Positions 49,209 through 59,714 of a stretch of DNA of 62,375 bases are shown piece by piece. The stretch is from assembly GCA_028344855.1 (NCBI GenBank), contig JAOMCC010000003.1, positions 1 through 62,375 on the forward strand. The letters run 5' to 3'. Source of the DNA: Nitrosomonadales bacterium (GTDB taxonomy: Bacteria > Pseudomonadota > Gammaproteobacteria > Burkholderiales > Methylophilaceae). The notes below the pieces were generated by a model, which did no database searches, was not told the origin of the DNA, and saw only the letters and a program-made list of their open reading frames with translations. The position numbers and the translations under genes are program-made. Every line of letters begins with the position of its first letter. The stretch's first letter is position 1.

Positions 49209-51002
49209 ATGAGAACGCATTATTGTGGTGAATTAAACAAAAGTCATAAAAATAAAGAAGTTATTCTTTGTGGCTGGGCTCACAGACGAAGAGATCATGG
49301 CGGAGTTATATTTATTGATTTGAGAGATAGAGAAGGTTTAGCACAGATAGTTATTGATCCAGATACACCAGAAGCTTTTAAAATTGCTGAAACAATTAGA
49401 AATGAATTTGTACTAGAAGTGACCTGCAAAGTTAGGCTTAGACCAGAGGGAACTATTAATTTAAATTTACCTACTGGAGAAATTGAAATGCTGGCATCTA
49501 AAGTTAAAATTTTAAATGAATCTCATACACCTCCTTTTATGCTTGATGACGAAACAATTTCAGAAGCAGTTCGTTTGGAGTATCGTTTTATTGATTTAAG
49601 GCGAGAAGTTATGCAAAAAAATCTCAAAATTAGGCATAATGTCTCAAAAAGTGTAAGAAATTTTTTAGATCTTGAAGGATTTATTGAATTAGAAACACCA
49701 ATCTTAAATAGAAGCACACCCGAAGGAGCTAGAGACTATTTAGTTCCTTCAAGAATTCACCATGGTAATTTTTTTGCTTTACCTCAATCACCACAATTAT
49801 TTAAACAAATATTAATGGTCTCTGGTTTTGATAGATACTATCAAATTGCGAAATGCTTTAGAGATGAGGATTTAAGAGCTGATCGTCAACCAGAATTTAC
49901 TCAGATTGATATTGAAGCATCATTTATAAATGAAAAAAATATTATAGAAATTTCCGAAAATATGATTATGCAAACTTTTTCAAGCGCTATGGATATTACT
50001 TTGCCTAAATCTTTTCCTAAAATATCATATAAAGAGGCAATGAGTAGATATGGCTCTGATAAGCCTGATTTAAGAGTTACTCTTGAATTAGTAGAATTAA
50101 CTGAAGAGATGAAAGATGTAGATTTTAAGGTATTTTCTTCTGCAGCAAATATGAAGAATGGAAGAGTTGCAGCATTAAAAATTCCTGGTGGCGCAACTCT
50201 GTCTCGTTCAGAAATAGATGAATATACTGAATTTGTGAAAATTTATGGAGCCAAGGGTTTAGCTTATATTAAAGTAAATGATAAAAATATTTTAAATGAA
50301 GAGGGATTACAAAGCCCTATAGTTAAAAATATTCACACAAAGGCATTACAGTCAATTATTGAAAAAACTAATTCAGAAAATGGCGATCTTATTTTCTTTG
50401 GAGCAGATAAAATTAAAGTTGTGAACGAGGCTTTGGGAGCTCTTAGAGTGAAAATTGGACATGCAAAGAAACATATAAATGATATGGAATGGGCACCATT
50501 ATGGGTAGTGGATTTTCCAATGTTTGATTATGATGAAAATTCAGATACATGGAACGCCCTTCATCATCCATTTACTTCCCCCCAAGATGGACATGAAGAA
50601 TATTTAGATTCAGATCCTGGTAAATGTTTATCAAAGGCTTACGATATGGTTATAAATGGTTGGGAATTGGGAGGAGGATCTATTCGTATTCATAAATCTG
50701 AACTTCAATCTAAGGTTTTTAAGGCCTTAGGTATTTCGAAAAAAGAAGCAAAAGAGAAGTTTGGTTTTTTATTAGATGCTTTACAGTATGGGGCACCCCC
50801 TCACGGAGGAGTAGCATTCGGATTAGATAGATTGATAACATTATTGGTTAGGTCTGATTCTATTAGAGATGTAATAGCTTTTCCAAAAACACAAAAAGCT
50901 CAATGCTTAATGACACAGTCACCAAATGAGGTTGATGAAAAACAACTAAAAGAATTGAACATTAAGTTAAGAGCTTCAAATATTCAACAAAAGAATGATT
51001 AG
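49209..51002 (+). CDS. aspS: Aspartyl-tRNA synthetase, probably non-discriminating
   Basis: Bacterial-type class II AspRS of 597 aa with N-terminal OB fold, catalytic core and GAD insertion. Motif 2 is [18 protein letters not shown], motif 3 GVAFGLDRL. In the anticodon-binding domain the sequence is [18 protein letters not shown]; the His at residue 30 matches His31 of Pseudomonas aeruginosa AspRS, which contributes to charging tRNA(Asn), whereas E. coli has Leu there. Together with gatCAB at 13966 this suggests Asp-tRNA(Asn) is made and then amidated. Confidence 0.97.
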   Translation: MRTHYCGELNKSHKNKEVILCGWAHRRRDHGGVIFIDLRDREGLAQIVIDPDTPEAFKIAETIRNEFVLEVTCKVRLRPEGTINLNLPTGEIEMLASKVKILNESHTPPFMLDDETISEAVRLEYRFIDLRREVMQKNLKIRHNVSKSVRNFLDLEGFIELETPILNRSTPEGARDYLVPSRIHHGNFFALPQSPQLFKQILMVSGFDRYYQIAKCFRDEDLRADRQPEFTQIDIEASFINEKNIIEISENMIMQTFSSAMDITLPKSFPKISYKEAMSRYGSDKPDLRVTLELVELTEEMKDVDFKVFSSAANMKNGRVAALKIPGGATLSRSEIDEYTEFVKIYGAKGLAYIKVNDKNILNEEGLQSPIVKNIHTKALQSIIEKTNSENGDLIFFGADKIKVVNEALGALRVKIGHAKKHINDMEWAPLWVVDFPMFDYDENSDTWNALHHPFTSPQDGHEEYLDSDPGKCLSKAYDMVINGWELGGGSIRIHKSELQSKVFKALGISKKEAKEKFGFLLDALQYGAPPHGGVAFGLDRLITLLVRSDSIRDVIAFPKTQKAQCLMTQSPNEVDEKQLKELNIKLRASNIQQKND

Positions 51003-51375
51003 TGCAATTAATCACTTCAATTTAAGATCAGAGCCTAAAATGATGGAAATTTTAAAGAATTTTTACATCGAAGTTGTTGGGCTTAAAATGGGCACTAGAC
51101 CCCCTTTTAAAAGTAATGGATTTTGGTTAAATGCAGGAAAAAAAGATGTGTTACATTTAAGTGAAACAAAAATAAATGATACAAATCCTGTTAATATAAA
51201 AAATACTTTTGATCATATGGCTTTTACTGCAGAAGGTAAAGAAAAATATATTAAAATCTTAAAAGAAAGAGAAATAGAATTTTACTTACGTAAAGTGCCA
51301 GAAATAGGAACTGAACAAATATTTTTTAAAGATCCAGCTGGAAATGGAATTGAATTAATTTTTTGTAAAACATAG
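50995..51375 (+). CDS. VOC-family (glyoxalase/bleomycin resistance) protein
   Basis: 126-aa single-domain vicinal oxygen chelate protein. It starts [13 protein letters not shown], has DHMAFTA in the middle and ends [17 protein letters not shown], the usual C-terminal metal-site strand. The His of NHFN, His of FDHMAF and Glu of GIELIF could bind metal. Substrate is unknown. It overlaps aspS by 8 bases, so it belongs to the same transcript. Confidence 0.82.
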   Translation: MISAINHFNLRSEPKMMEILKNFYIEVVGLKMGTRPPFKSNGFWLNAGKKDVLHLSETKINDTNPVNIKNTFDHMAFTAEGKEKYIKILKEREIEFYLRKVPEIGTEQIFFKDPAGNGIELIFCKT

Positions 51376-51387
51376 TAAGGACATGAT

Positions 51388-52074
51388 ATGTCTGAAAATC
51401 AAAAAGTAAAAATTTATATAGGATTTGATCAAAGAGAATCGGTTGCATACCATACCTTCGTTCAAAGCCTAATTGATCATGCTTCAATACCATTAGATAT
51501 AACTCCTCTTGCCATGAGAACCTTAAAAGGTTACGAAGAAAAACACAAAGATAAAAGTAATGATTTCGTATATTCACGTTTCTTAACTCCATTTTTAAAT
51601 GATTTTAAAGGTTGGGCGATTTTTGCAGATGGAGATATGATTTGCCAGAAAGATATTAAAGAATTATTAGACTTAAAAGATAGCTCAAAGGCTCTGCAAG
51701 TTGTAAAGCATGATTATAAAACAAAGGCTAACCAAAAATATTTAGGTAATATAAATCAAGACTATCCAAGAAAGAATTGGTCTAGTGTTATTTTATGGAA
51801 TTGTGAACATCCCAAGCATAAAATTTTAACGCCAGATTTTATTGCAAATCAAACAGGAAAATATCTTCATCGGTTTTCATGGCTTGAAGATCAAGAAATA
51901 GGAGAACTTCCTCAAGAATGGAATTGGTTGGCAACTGAGTACCCCAATAATGAACAAGCAAATATAATTCATTACACTCTGGGAACTCCATGTTTTAAAG
52001 ATTATAGAGAAACAGAAATGGCAGATATTTGGTTAAAAAAACATGATCGATTAAATGATGGAATGGAGGATTAG
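51388..52074 (+). CDS. Glycosyltransferase-like protein (GT-A fold, DxD motif)
   Basis: 228-aa soluble protein resembling family 8-type glycosyltransferases. [18 protein letters not shown] begins the nucleotide-binding part; [26 protein letters not shown] carries the DGD metal motif near residue 81; [15 protein letters not shown] and [14 protein letters not shown] hold likely catalytic His/Trp residues. No signal or membrane segment. Donor and acceptor are unknown. It has 12 bases to the VOC gene and 2 bases to yjbQ, an unusual insertion between aspS and yebC. Confidence 0.78.
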   Translation: MSENQKVKIYIGFDQRESVAYHTFVQSLIDHASIPLDITPLAMRTLKGYEEKHKDKSNDFVYSRFLTPFLNDFKGWAIFADGDMICQKDIKELLDLKDSSKALQVVKHDYKTKANQKYLGNINQDYPRKNWSSVILWNCEHPKHKILTPDFIANQTGKYLHRFSWLEDQEIGELPQEWNWLATEYPNNEQANIIHYTLGTPCFKDYRETEMADIWLKKHDRLNDGMED

Positions 52075-52076
52075 GT

Positions 52077-52496
52077 ATGAAAAGTTATCGTAAAGAATTA
52101 TGGTTTAATGCGCCAGAAAGAATGCATTTTACCAATATAACTTCTGAAATTAGAACTTGTTTGGATGAAAGTGGAGTTCAAGAAGGTTTGGTTTTGGTTA
52201 ATGCAATGCATATCACAGCTAGTGTTTTTATCAATGATGATGAATCTGGTTTACATCATGATTATAAAAAATGGTTAGAACATTTAGCCCCTCATGAACC
52301 TGTTAGCGGATATCGACATAATGATACTGGAGAAGATAACGCTGATGCTCATATGAAAAGGCAAGTAATGGGAAGAGAAGTTGTGGTTGCTATAACCGAT
52401 GGACAACTTGACTTTGGGCCCTGGGAACAAATTTTTTATGGTGAATTTGATGGCAGAAGAAAAAAAAGAGTTTTAGTTAAAATTATTGGCGACTAA
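52077..52496 (+). CDS. yjbQ: YjbQ family protein (secondary thiamine-phosphate synthase enzyme family)
   Basis: 139-aa protein of UPF0047. Motifs are [57 protein letters not shown] and [21 protein letters not shown]. The conserved His and Asp/Glu residues form a putative metal site. Family proteins have weak thiamine-phosphate synthase activity; their main role is uncertain. It lies 2 bases before yebC. Confidence 0.93.
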   Translation: MKSYRKELWFNAPERMHFTNITSEIRTCLDESGVQEGLVLVNAMHITASVFINDDESGLHHDYKKWLEHLAPHEPVSGYRHNDTGEDNADAHMKRQVMGREVVVAITDGQLDFGPWEQIFYGEFDGRRKKRVLVKIIGD

Positions 52497-52498
52497 TT

Positions 52499-53227
52499 AT
52501 GGCAGGACATTCAAAATGGGCAAATATTCAACATCGCAAAGGTAGACAAGATGCTAAGAGAGGAAAGATTTTTTCAAAATTAGTTAAAGAAATTACAGTT
52601 GCTGCAAGAATGGCTGGTGGAGATGTAAATTTTAACCCAAGACTTAGAACTGCAGTTAGTGCAGCAAAAGAAGAAAGTATGCCTGCAGATAATATAACTA
52701 GAGCAATAAAGAGAGGCACAGGAGAGCTTGAAGGCGTTAATTACGAAGAAATTCGTTATGAAGGTTATGGCGTTAATGGAGCAGCAATTATTATTGATTG
52801 TTTAACTGATAACAAGCAGCGTGCAGTTGCAGATGTTCGACTAGCCTTAAGTAAAAATGGTGGTAATTTGGGCACTGATGGATGTGTTTCTTATTTGTTT
52901 AAACATTGTGGCGTTATTCTTTTTGCACCAGGAGTGAATAACAATGAATTAGCAGAATTAGCAATTGATTTAGGTGCAGATGATATTATTAATAATGATG
53001 ATGATAGCGTTGAAATAATTACTGCCCCAAATGATTTTTTAAATATTAAAGATGGGTTTGATAAAACAGAATTGAAATACGAATTTGCTGAATTAACAAT
53101 GAAAGCTGAAACTGAGATAGCTTTAAAAGGATCTGAGGGAGATAAGATGAGAAAGATTCTTGATTCGCTAGAGGATTTGGATGATGTTCATGAAGTTTAT
53201 ACAAATGTTGCAATTGAGGATGGCTGA
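52499..53227 (+). CDS. yebC: YebC/PmpR family regulatory or translation-associated protein
   Basis: 242-aa three-domain protein. Start [31 protein letters not shown] is the family signature, followed by [35 protein letters not shown] and the C-terminal [16 protein letters not shown]. Described members act as transcription regulators or help ribosomes at proline stretches; which applies here is not shown. It is the usual upstream neighbour of ruvC, and its stop overlaps the proposed ruvC AUU start by one base. Confidence 0.95.
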   Translation: MAGHSKWANIQHRKGRQDAKRGKIFSKLVKEITVAARMAGGDVNFNPRLRTAVSAAKEESMPADNITRAIKRGTGELEGVNYEEIRYEGYGVNGAAIIIDCLTDNKQRAVADVRLALSKNGGNLGTDGCVSYLFKHCGVILFAPGVNNNELAELAIDLGADDIINNDDDSVEIITAPNDFLNIKDGFDKTELKYEFAELTMKAETEIALKGSEGDKMRKILDSLEDLDDVHEVYTNVAIEDG

Positions 53228-53760
53228 TTAAAATTTCCAATAAAATTCTTGGTATTGACCCAGGATTAAGAATTACAGGATACGGTGTAATATTAAATTC
53301 TTCCGGCACTTTATCCTATGAAACAAGTGGAATTATTAAAACAACTAATCAAGACGTAAATTTAGCTTCTCGAATTAAAATAATTCTTGCGGGCTTGGAA
53401 GAGGTTATTGAGCAATGCAAGCCAGATTGTGTTGCAATTGAAAAAGTTTTTTTAAATACAAATCCACAATCTACTTTACTATTAGGTCAAGCTAGAGGTG
53501 CAGCAATTAGTGCCGCAGTTATTAAAAACCTTGATGTTTATGAATATACTGCATTACAGGTCAAGAAATCTGTTGTGGGGATGGGGCACGCAAGCAAATC
53601 TCAAGTTCAAGTAATGGTCCAAAAATTACTAAATCTTCCTTCAATACCAAGCACAGATTCAGCAGATGCTTTAGCTTGTGGTATTTGTCATGCTAATATT
53701 AGTGGAAGTCTTGCTAAATTTGGAACTGGAAATAGAATGAAATCTGGAAGAATAATATGA
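53227..53760 (+). CDS. ruvC: Holliday junction resolvase RuvC, likely AUU start
   Basis: The track ORF begins too late (TTG at 53395) and would lack the first catalytic Asp. The same frame is open upstream to a TGA at 53215-53217 and encodes KISNKILGIDPGLRITGYGVI, the conserved RuvC N-terminus with Asp in GIDPG. No ATG, GTG or TTG lies between that TGA and 53395. The best start is ATT at 53227, 6 bases after GAGGA; CTG at 53224 is the alternative. From ATT the protein is 177 aa, the family length. AIEKVF and DSADALACGICH give further catalytic acids. It ends in ATGA overlap with ruvA. Confidence 0.9.
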   Translation: MKISNKILGIDPGLRITGYGVILNSSGTLSYETSGIIKTTNQDVNLASRIKIILAGLEEVIEQCKPDCVAIEKVFLNTNPQSTLLLGQARGAAISAAVIKNLDVYEYTALQVKKSVVGMGHASKSQVQVMVQKLLNLPSIPSTDSADALACGICHANISGSLAKFGTGNRMKSGRII

Positions 53761-54338
53761 TAGGGAGAATTCAAGGAAGTTTATTAGAAAAAACTCCACC
53801 CATGATTCTGTTGGATTGTCATGGTGTTGGTTATGAATTAGAAGTATCAATGCCTACTTTTTATGATTTACCAGAAATAGGCGCAGAAGTTACATTATTA
53901 ACCCATTTTATTGTTAGAGAAGATGCTCAATTATTATTTGGCTTTGCATCAACGCAAGAACGTAAAATATTTAGATTACTTATTAAAGTTAATGGGATTG
54001 GTGCGAAAGTAGCTTTATCAATTCTTGGTGGTATGACAGTTAATGAATTAATGTTGGCAATATCTAATCAAGAATCTGATTTATTAATTAAAATACCAGG
54101 TATAGGCAAGAAGACAGCAGAAAGATTAGTTTTGGAGTTAAAAGACAAATTTAAAGAAGACCAATTAAAAATAATATCAAATAAAGAACCAACTATACTT
54201 GAAGATATTCAAAATGCATTAATTGCATTAGGATATAGCTCAAAAGATGTAACTAATGTTACCAAAGAATTAGATTCAGATATTTCTTTAAATGATGGAA
54301 TAAGAAAAGCGTTAAAGTTGTTATCTAAAAACTCATAG
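53757..54338 (+). CDS. ruvA: Holliday junction branch migration protein RuvA
   Basis: 193-aa protein that binds four-way junctions and loads RuvB. N-terminal OB domain [28 protein letters not shown] (read in part), then helix-hairpin-helix motifs [18 protein letters not shown] and [21 protein letters not shown], and the C-terminal RuvB-contact domain ([16 protein letters not shown]). Starts within the ruvC stop (ATGA) and is followed by ruvB after 13 bases. Confidence 0.97.
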   Translation: MIGRIQGSLLEKTPPMILLDCHGVGYELEVSMPTFYDLPEIGAEVTLLTHFIVREDAQLLFGFASTQERKIFRLLIKVNGIGAKVALSILGGMTVNELMLAISNQESDLLIKIPGIGKKTAERLVLELKDKFKEDQLKIISNKEPTILEDIQNALIALGYSSKDVTNVTKELDSDISLNDGIRKALKLLSKNS

Positions 54339-54351
54339 TGATTTTAAAAAA

Positions 54352-55389
54352 ATGATTGAACCAGATAGATTTATAAATCCTTCAAATCAAGATACTGAAG
54401 AAGAAAATTTTGAGCACGCATTGAGGCCAAAAAAACTTTCTGAATATGTTGGACAAGAAAAAATTAGAGAGCAATTAGAAGTTTTTATTGGGGCAGCTAA
54501 GAAAAGAAATGAAGCTCTAGACCATGTTTTATTATTTGGGCCACCTGGTCTTGGTAAAACAACTTTAGCAAATATAATTTCAAAAGAGATGGGGGTTAAT
54601 TTAAGACAAACGTCCGGCCCTGTTTTAGAAAAAACGGGTGACTTAGCAGCTCTATTATCAAATCTTGAAGAAAATGATGTTTTATTTATTGATGAAATCC
54701 ACAGATTATCCCCGGTTATTGAGGAAATTCTCTACCCGGCGATGGAAGATTATCGTTTAGATATTATGATTGGTGAAGGTCCGTCTGCTAGATCAGTTAA
54801 ATTAGAACTTCCTTCATTTACTTTAATTGGGGCAACAACAAGAGCTGGGATGCTGACCAATCCACTCAGAGATCGATTTGGTATTGTGTCAAGATTAGAA
54901 TTTTATTCACATGAAGAATTGACCAAGATTGTGACGCGTTCAGCTAATCTTCTAGAGGTTGAAATTGATCAAGAGGGTGCAAATGAGATTGCAAATCGAT
55001 CGAGAGGAACACCAAGAATTGCCAATAGATTGTTGAGGCGAGTTAGAGATTTTGCAGAGGTTAAGTCAAAAGGAAAAGTCAATAAATCAACGGCTGATGC
55101 AGCTTTAAAAATGTTAGATGTTGATTTGATTGGTCTGGATTTGATGGATAGAAGTTTTTTACTTTCGATTATTGAAAAATTTTCTGGTGGGCCAGTAGGG
55201 CTAGATAATATAGCTGCTGCAATTAGTGAGGAAAAAGAAACAATTGAAGATGTTATTGAGCCTTATTTGATACAACAAGGTTATTTAATGAGATCACCAA
55301 GAGGTCGTTTAGCTACCGAAAAAGCATACAAGCATTTTGATTTAAAGTATTCTAAAAATAATCAAAATGATGAGCTATGGAAAGATTAG
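54352..55389 (+). CDS. ruvB: Holliday junction branch migration ATPase RuvB
   Basis: AAA+ motor of 345 aa. Walker A is [18 protein letters not shown], Walker [17 protein letters not shown], sensor 1 [21 protein letters not shown], and sensor 2 [18 protein letters not shown]; the winged-helix end has [16 protein letters not shown]. The start shows [14 protein letters not shown]. Its 3' end overlaps ybgC by 13 bases. Confidence 0.98.
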   Translation: MIEPDRFINPSNQDTEEENFEHALRPKKLSEYVGQEKIREQLEVFIGAAKKRNEALDHVLLFGPPGLGKTTLANIISKEMGVNLRQTSGPVLEKTGDLAALLSNLEENDVLFIDEIHRLSPVIEEILYPAMEDYRLDIMIGEGPSARSVKLELPSFTLIGATTRAGMLTNPLRDRFGIVSRLEFYSHEELTKIVTRSANLLEVEIDQEGANEIANRSRGTPRIANRLLRRVRDFAEVKSKGKVNKSTADAALKMLDVDLIGLDLMDRSFLLSIIEKFSGGPVGLDNIAAAISEEKETIEDVIEPYLIQQGYLMRSPRGRLATEKAYKHFDLKYSKNNQNDELWKD

Positions 55390-55784
55390 TATTTACATGG
55401 GCTGTTAGAGTTTATTTTGAAGATACTGATAGTGGCGGTGTTGTTTATCATGCAAATTATCTAAAATTTATGGAAAGGGCTAGAACTGAATGGTTAAGAA
55501 GTTTTGGATTCAATCAAAAAAAATTAAAACAAGAAGAAAATATAATGTTTGTTGTACGAAAGATTGATATTCAATATAAAATACCAGCAAGGTTTAACGA
55601 TTTATTAAAAATACAAACTAATTGTATAAAAGCGAACGATTATTCGTTTACATTGAAGCAAAATATTATGAGAGAAAATCAAGTTATAAGTGAAGGAAAG
55701 GTTGAAATTGTATGTATTAGTGCAGATATTTTTAAACCTGTTCGTATTCCAAAAATAGCCAAAAAACTTATGGAGATATTATGA
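55377..55784 (+). CDS. ybgC: Tol-Pal system-associated acyl-CoA thioesterase
   Basis: 135-aa hot-dog fold thioesterase. [34 protein letters not shown] (read in part) holds the catalytic Asp of DTDSGG and the conserved His. It is the first gene of the tol-pal cluster in most proteobacteria and hydrolyses short-chain acyl-CoA or acyl-ACP. It overlaps ruvB by 13 bases and tolQ by 4. Confidence 0.95.
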   Translation: MERLVFTWAVRVYFEDTDSGGVVYHANYLKFMERARTEWLRSFGFNQKKLKQEENIMFVVRKIDIQYKIPARFNDLLKIQTNCIKANDYSFTLKQNIMRENQVISEGKVEIVCISADIFKPVRIPKIAKKLMEIL

Positions 55785-56452
55785 TGTTGGGAAGTGATTT
55801 ATCATTTTTTTCGTTAATTCTGGGGGCTAGTTTACCTGTTCAGATTGTAATGTTAATTTTAGTTTTTGCTTCAGGCATGTCCTGGAAATATATTTATTTA
55901 AAAATAAAAGTTTTAAAAATTACTGAAGAAAATACAAATGAATTTGAAAAATTCTTTTGGTCTGGAGGAGACTTAGGTAAGCTTTATGATTCATTAACTT
56001 CAGTGCATGGAGACATGAATGGTTTAGCAACAATTTTTAAGGCTGGATATAAAGAATATATGAGCCAAAAAGATTCTAGATCTTTTGATAAGAAAAGCAT
56101 AGAAAGTGTTAGAAGAGCAATGAGTGCAAGTTATAACAGAGAAGTAGATTCACTTGAAAGACATTTACCATTTCTTGCGTCTGTTGGATCTGTAAGTCCA
56201 TATATAGGGCTATTTGGAACTGTATGGGGCATAATGAATGCGTTTATTGGTTTATCGAATGTAGCGCAGGCTACTTTAGCTCAAGTTGCACCAGGAATAG
56301 CAGAAGCTTTAATTGCAACAGCTATTGGATTATTTGCCGCAATTCCAGCTGTTATTGCATACAATAGATTTGCAGCAAAGGTTGATCGATTGTCTGTCAG
56401 ATATGAAAGCTTTATGGAGGAATTTATAAATACAATAGATCGTAAGGGCTAG
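55781..56452 (+). CDS. tolQ: Tol-Pal system proton channel subunit TolQ
   Basis: 223-aa inner membrane protein with three transmembrane segments. [34 protein letters not shown] (read in part) and [28 protein letters not shown] are the ExbB/TolQ hallmarks. It drives TolA with the proton motive force together with TolR. The start is one of two adjacent ATG codons overlapping the ybgC stop. Confidence 0.97.
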   Translation: MMLGSDLSFFSLILGASLPVQIVMLILVFASGMSWKYIYLKIKVLKITEENTNEFEKFFWSGGDLGKLYDSLTSVHGDMNGLATIFKAGYKEYMSQKDSRSFDKKSIESVRRAMSASYNREVDSLERHLPFLASVGSVSPYIGLFGTVWGIMNAFIGLSNVAQATLAQVAPGIAEALIATAIGLFAAIPAVIAYNRFAAKVDRLSVRYESFMEEFINTIDRKG

Positions 56453-56457
56453 AGATT

Positions 56458-56844
56458 ATGAATAAAAGAAGGCTAATGAATCAGATAAATGTTGTTCCAT
56501 ATATAGATGTTATGTTGGTTTTACTTGTGATTTTTATGGTTACTGCTCCAATGACCAATCCTGGGGTTGTAGATTTACCTAAAGTTGGCCAATCTCTAAA
56601 GCAACAAGTTACCCCTATAGTTATTTCAATAAAAAAAGATGCTTCTACTGAAATAAAAGGTAAAAAATATAAAAAAGATAATTTATTAGCCTATATTAAA
56701 AAGTCTATTGAAAAAAATCCAGATCAATCAGTAGTAATTGCAGCAGATAAAAAAGTCCAATATCAAGAAGTTATAAAGGTTATGGATTTACTAAAGCAGA
56801 ATGAAATTAATAAAGTTGGATTATTACTTAAACCAGAAAAGTAA
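56458..56844 (+). CDS. tolR: Tol-Pal system protein TolR
   Basis: 128-aa ExbD/TolR family protein with one membrane segment (about residues 13-33). NQINVVPYIDVMLVLLVIFMVTAPM contains the essential membrane Asp of IDVMLVLL. The C-terminal periplasmic part includes VVIAADKKVQYQEVIKVMDLLK. It sits 5 bases after tolQ and 3 before tolA. Confidence 0.96.
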   Translation: MNKRRLMNQINVVPYIDVMLVLLVIFMVTAPMTNPGVVDLPKVGQSLKQQVTPIVISIKKDASTEIKGKKYKKDNLLAYIKKSIEKNPDQSVVIAADKKVQYQEVIKVMDLLKQNEINKVGLLLKPEK

Positions 56845-56847
56845 TTC

Positions 56848-57744
56848 ATGAAAATACCTCAACTAAATTTTGATTTTATTCGTAATTCAAATGCTTGGAC
56901 TATTCTTGAAAATGATCATAATCTTCAGGCTAATTTATTTTCTTTTTTAATACATTTTTTGTTATTTATTTTTATGGTTTTTTCAATTCAATGGCAAATT
57001 AAAATACCTAATTATGCCGAAGTTGAACTTTGGGATGCAGTTCCAACTCAAATTAAAAATAAACAAATAAAAAAAGAACCAAAAAGAACTAAACAAATAA
57101 AAAAAACAAAAGTAATTCCACCAAAAATAACTAATCAACAATTAAAGACAAATGAAGAAGCAGAAATTAAATTAAAGAAAAAAAAGGCTGCTGAAAAAAA
57201 AGCATTGGCAAGAAAGAAAAAGTTGCAAGAAATAAAAAAACTTCAGGCTAAATTATTAAAACAAGAAGAAATAGAAAAATTACAAGATAAATTACTTGAA
57301 CAAGAAAAATTAGATCAGATAAAAGATAAATTACTTGAACAAGAAAAAGTTGATAAATTACAAGATTCCATTAGAGAGGAAGAATTAGTGAAGAAACCTA
57401 GGGTGGCAATTGAAGCAGATAAGGATCTATTAGCAGGAATAAATTCAGGTGAATTAGATAGGTTTAAAGCACTTATTCAACAAAAAATACAACAAAATGT
57501 AAATAATCAATTGTGTGGCCTTGATAGAGTTGAACTTGAATTTGAAATATCTTTAATGCCAACAGGAGATTTACTTGGAGAACCTAAAATGACTCAATCA
57601 AGTAATATTGCAAGTTGTGATGCTGCCGTTGAAAGGGCAATTCTTCAATCTCAACCACTCCCAATTCCCAAAAATAATAAATTATTTAAACGACTGAAGG
57701 ATTTAAAATTAAAGTTTCACCCGAATGGGCATTATGATTTGTAA
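56848..57744 (+). CDS. tolA: Tol-Pal system protein TolA
   Basis: 298-aa protein bridging the inner membrane and Pal. It has a cytoplasmic start, one transmembrane segment (about residues 27-48), a long Lys/Glu/Gln-rich helical domain II (residues about 65-185) and a C-terminal TolA domain with LNSGE-like DLLAGINSGELDRFKALIQQKIQQN and a Cys pair (CGLDRVELEFE, ASCDAAVERAI). The helical part has imprecise internal repeats KLQDKLLEQEK / IKDKLLEQEK. Position confirms the call. Confidence 0.9.
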   Translation: MKIPQLNFDFIRNSNAWTILENDHNLQANLFSFLIHFLLFIFMVFSIQWQIKIPNYAEVELWDAVPTQIKNKQIKKEPKRTKQIKKTKVIPPKITNQQLKTNEEAEIKLKKKKAAEKKALARKKKLQEIKKLQAKLLKQEEIEKLQDKLLEQEKLDQIKDKLLEQEKVDKLQDSIREEELVKKPRVAIEADKDLLAGINSGELDRFKALIQQKIQQNVNNQLCGLDRVELEFEISLMPTGDLLGEPKMTQSSNIASCDAAVERAILQSQPLPIPKNNKLFKRLKDLKLKFHPNGHYDL

Positions 57745-57808
57745 TCTAATTACAATTAATCAAAGTTAAAGTGTTATCTTATTAAACTTTATAAGGATAT
57801 TTAAAAAT

Positions 57809-59101
57809 ATGGTTTTTCGATTTTATTCTCTCTTTGTTGGTATTTTGCTATTAATTTCAACTCCAATTTATTCATTAGAGGTGATTGAAATTTTGGGAGG
57901 TAAAGCAAGTGAAATCCCTATCGCTATTGTTCCTTTTGAAGACTCAGTTGGGATAAATAGCCAAAAAGCACATCAAATTATTTCTCAAGATCTTGATCGA
58001 ACAGGTTTATTTAGGCCTTTAAACATCACAGGAATATCGAATTCTCCAAGTAGTGATATTAATATAAATTATACAAAATGGTCTGCAATGGATGCACAAT
58101 TTATAGTTGTTGGTAAAGTTGAATCAGAAAATCGTGATAAAAAAAATATAGAGATCACTTGGAGTTTAATAGATATATTTAAAGAAAAAACTGTAGTTAC
58201 AATGAGATATATTGGCAAGAAGAAACAATATAGAGCTATAGCACACAAAGTATCCGATCATGTATATGAGTATTTAACTGGAAGTAAGGGTATATTTCAT
58301 ACAAAGATCGCTTATGTTAAAAAAATTAATAATAAGAAATATAGCCTAAATATTTCAGATTTTGATGGTTTTAATTCTAGACCCATCTTAAATACTACTC
58401 AGCCAATTATTTCGCCGAGGTGGTCACCGGATGGGAAAAAAATTGCTTATGTTTCCTTTGAAAAAAAGAAACCAGTTATATATATTCAGAATTTAAGAAC
58501 AGGCAAAAGAACTTTATTAGCAAATTTTAAGGGTAATAATAGTGCGCCAGCATGGTCACCTGATAGTAAAAAACTAGCAATAGTTTTAACCTACAACAGA
58601 AATTCACAAATTTATATAATTAATGAAGATGGGACTGGAATTAAGCAATTGATGAGGTCGAATTCAATAAATACAGAACCATCATGGTCACCAAATGGAA
58701 AAGATATCTATTTTTCCTCTAATAGGGGTGGAAGCCCGCAAATCTATAAGATAAATATTGAGGATGATGAAATTACAAGAATTACATATGAAAGTAAATA
58801 TAATTTAAGTCCAAGCTTATCTTATGATGGTAAATTATTACTTTTCCTTGCACAAGATCAAGGGAAGTTTAAAGTAGCTATTCAAAATTTGATTTCAAAC
58901 CAGGTTTTAAAGCTTACAAAAGGCCCAGCAGATGAATCACCAATATTTGCTCCAAATGGACATTTAATATTATTTACCTATAAAGACTATGGAAAAACTA
59001 CAAAAATTGGTACAGTATCTATTAATGGTTTGAAAAGAGTGCCAATAAATGTAGGTAATGCCATAATTCAGGAGCCTACATGGGGGCCGATAACAAATTA
59101 A
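57809..59101 (+). CDS. tolB: Tol-Pal system periplasmic protein TolB
   Basis: 430-aa periplasmic protein with a signal peptide ending near TPIYS, an N-terminal alpha/beta domain (IAIVPFEDS, DLDRTGLFRPLN) and a beta-propeller of WSPDGKKIAYVS-type repeats (ISPRWSPDGKKI, APAWSPDSKKLAIVL, EPSWSPNGKDIYFSS, SPSLSYDGKLLLF, SPIFAPNGHLILF). It binds Pal and coordinates outer membrane constriction. A 64-base gap separates it from tolA, possibly with its own promoter. Confidence 0.96.
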   Translation: MVFRFYSLFVGILLLISTPIYSLEVIEILGGKASEIPIAIVPFEDSVGINSQKAHQIISQDLDRTGLFRPLNITGISNSPSSDININYTKWSAMDAQFIVVGKVESENRDKKNIEITWSLIDIFKEKTVVTMRYIGKKKQYRAIAHKVSDHVYEYLTGSKGIFHTKIAYVKKINNKKYSLNISDFDGFNSRPILNTTQPIISPRWSPDGKKIAYVSFEKKKPVIYIQNLRTGKRTLLANFKGNNSAPAWSPDSKKLAIVLTYNRNSQIYIINEDGTGIKQLMRSNSINTEPSWSPNGKDIYFSSNRGGSPQIYKINIEDDEITRITYESKYNLSPSLSYDGKLLLFLAQDQGKFKVAIQNLISNQVLKLTKGPADESPIFAPNGHLILFTYKDYGKTTKIGTVSINGLKRVPINVGNAIIQEPTWGPITN

Positions 59102-59185
59102 GTTGTGTCCAAATGATGTTGGGTCAATCTTAATTTGTGTTACAGTATCAATTACATACAGCTTTTACTTAAGGGAGAAATTAAA

Positions 59186-59692
59186 TTGAAAAAATCATTA
59201 TTATTGCTATCGCTAGTAGGTGTATTAATGGCGGGATGTAGCTCAACTCCAATGGATGCTCCAGGTGATCCTTCGTCAAATTATTATGGTCAAGATGGAT
59301 CTTCTGATGCAGCGACTTCTGAATCTTTAGGTTTAGATGAGCTTAGAAGTAATACACTACTCTCTCAACGTAGCGTATTCTTCGATTTTAATAAATACGA
59401 TATTAAGCCTGAATACTCAGATTTAATTGGTGCTCACGCTCAGTATTTAAACAATCATTCGGCCGCAAGAATGATTATAAAAGGAAATGCTGATTACAGA
59501 GGTTCACATGAATATAATCTAGCTTTAGGACAAAAAAGATCAGTAGCAGTTAAAGATGCATTAAATTCGCTAGGTGTCGATGACTCTCAAATTGAAACTA
59601 TTAGTTATGGCGAAGAATATGCAAATCAAGAATGTCAAGCTGATGCATGCGGTCAAGACAGGCGAGCTGATATTACATACGAAGTAGAGTAG
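59186..59692 (+). CDS. pal: Peptidoglycan-associated lipoprotein Pal, TTG start
   Basis: OmpA-like outer membrane lipoprotein of 168 aa. I place the start at TTG 59186 rather than the track's 59135: AAGGGAG lies 8 bases before it and the product begins MKKSLLLLSLVGVLMAGCSS, an ideal lipoprotein signal with Cys near residue 17. The OmpA domain has SVFFDFNKYDIKPEY, the peptidoglycan-binding IKGNADYRGSHEYNLALGQKRSVAVKDAL and ISYGEEYANQEC...DRRADITYE. It anchors the outer membrane to peptidoglycan. Confidence 0.95.
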   Translation: MKKSLLLLSLVGVLMAGCSSTPMDAPGDPSSNYYGQDGSSDAATSESLGLDELRSNTLLSQRSVFFDFNKYDIKPEYSDLIGAHAQYLNNHSAARMIIKGNADYRGSHEYNLALGQKRSVAVKDALNSLGVDDSQIETISYGEEYANQECQADACGQDRRADITYEVE

Positions 59693-59714
59693 ATTTAATT
59701 TTATAGCAATATTT

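Noticed and set aside
53046-53309. 87-aa minus-strand ORF spanning the yebC-ruvC junction
   Set aside because: It is antisense to both coding regions; the ruvC N-terminus on the plus strand explains the conserved sequence.
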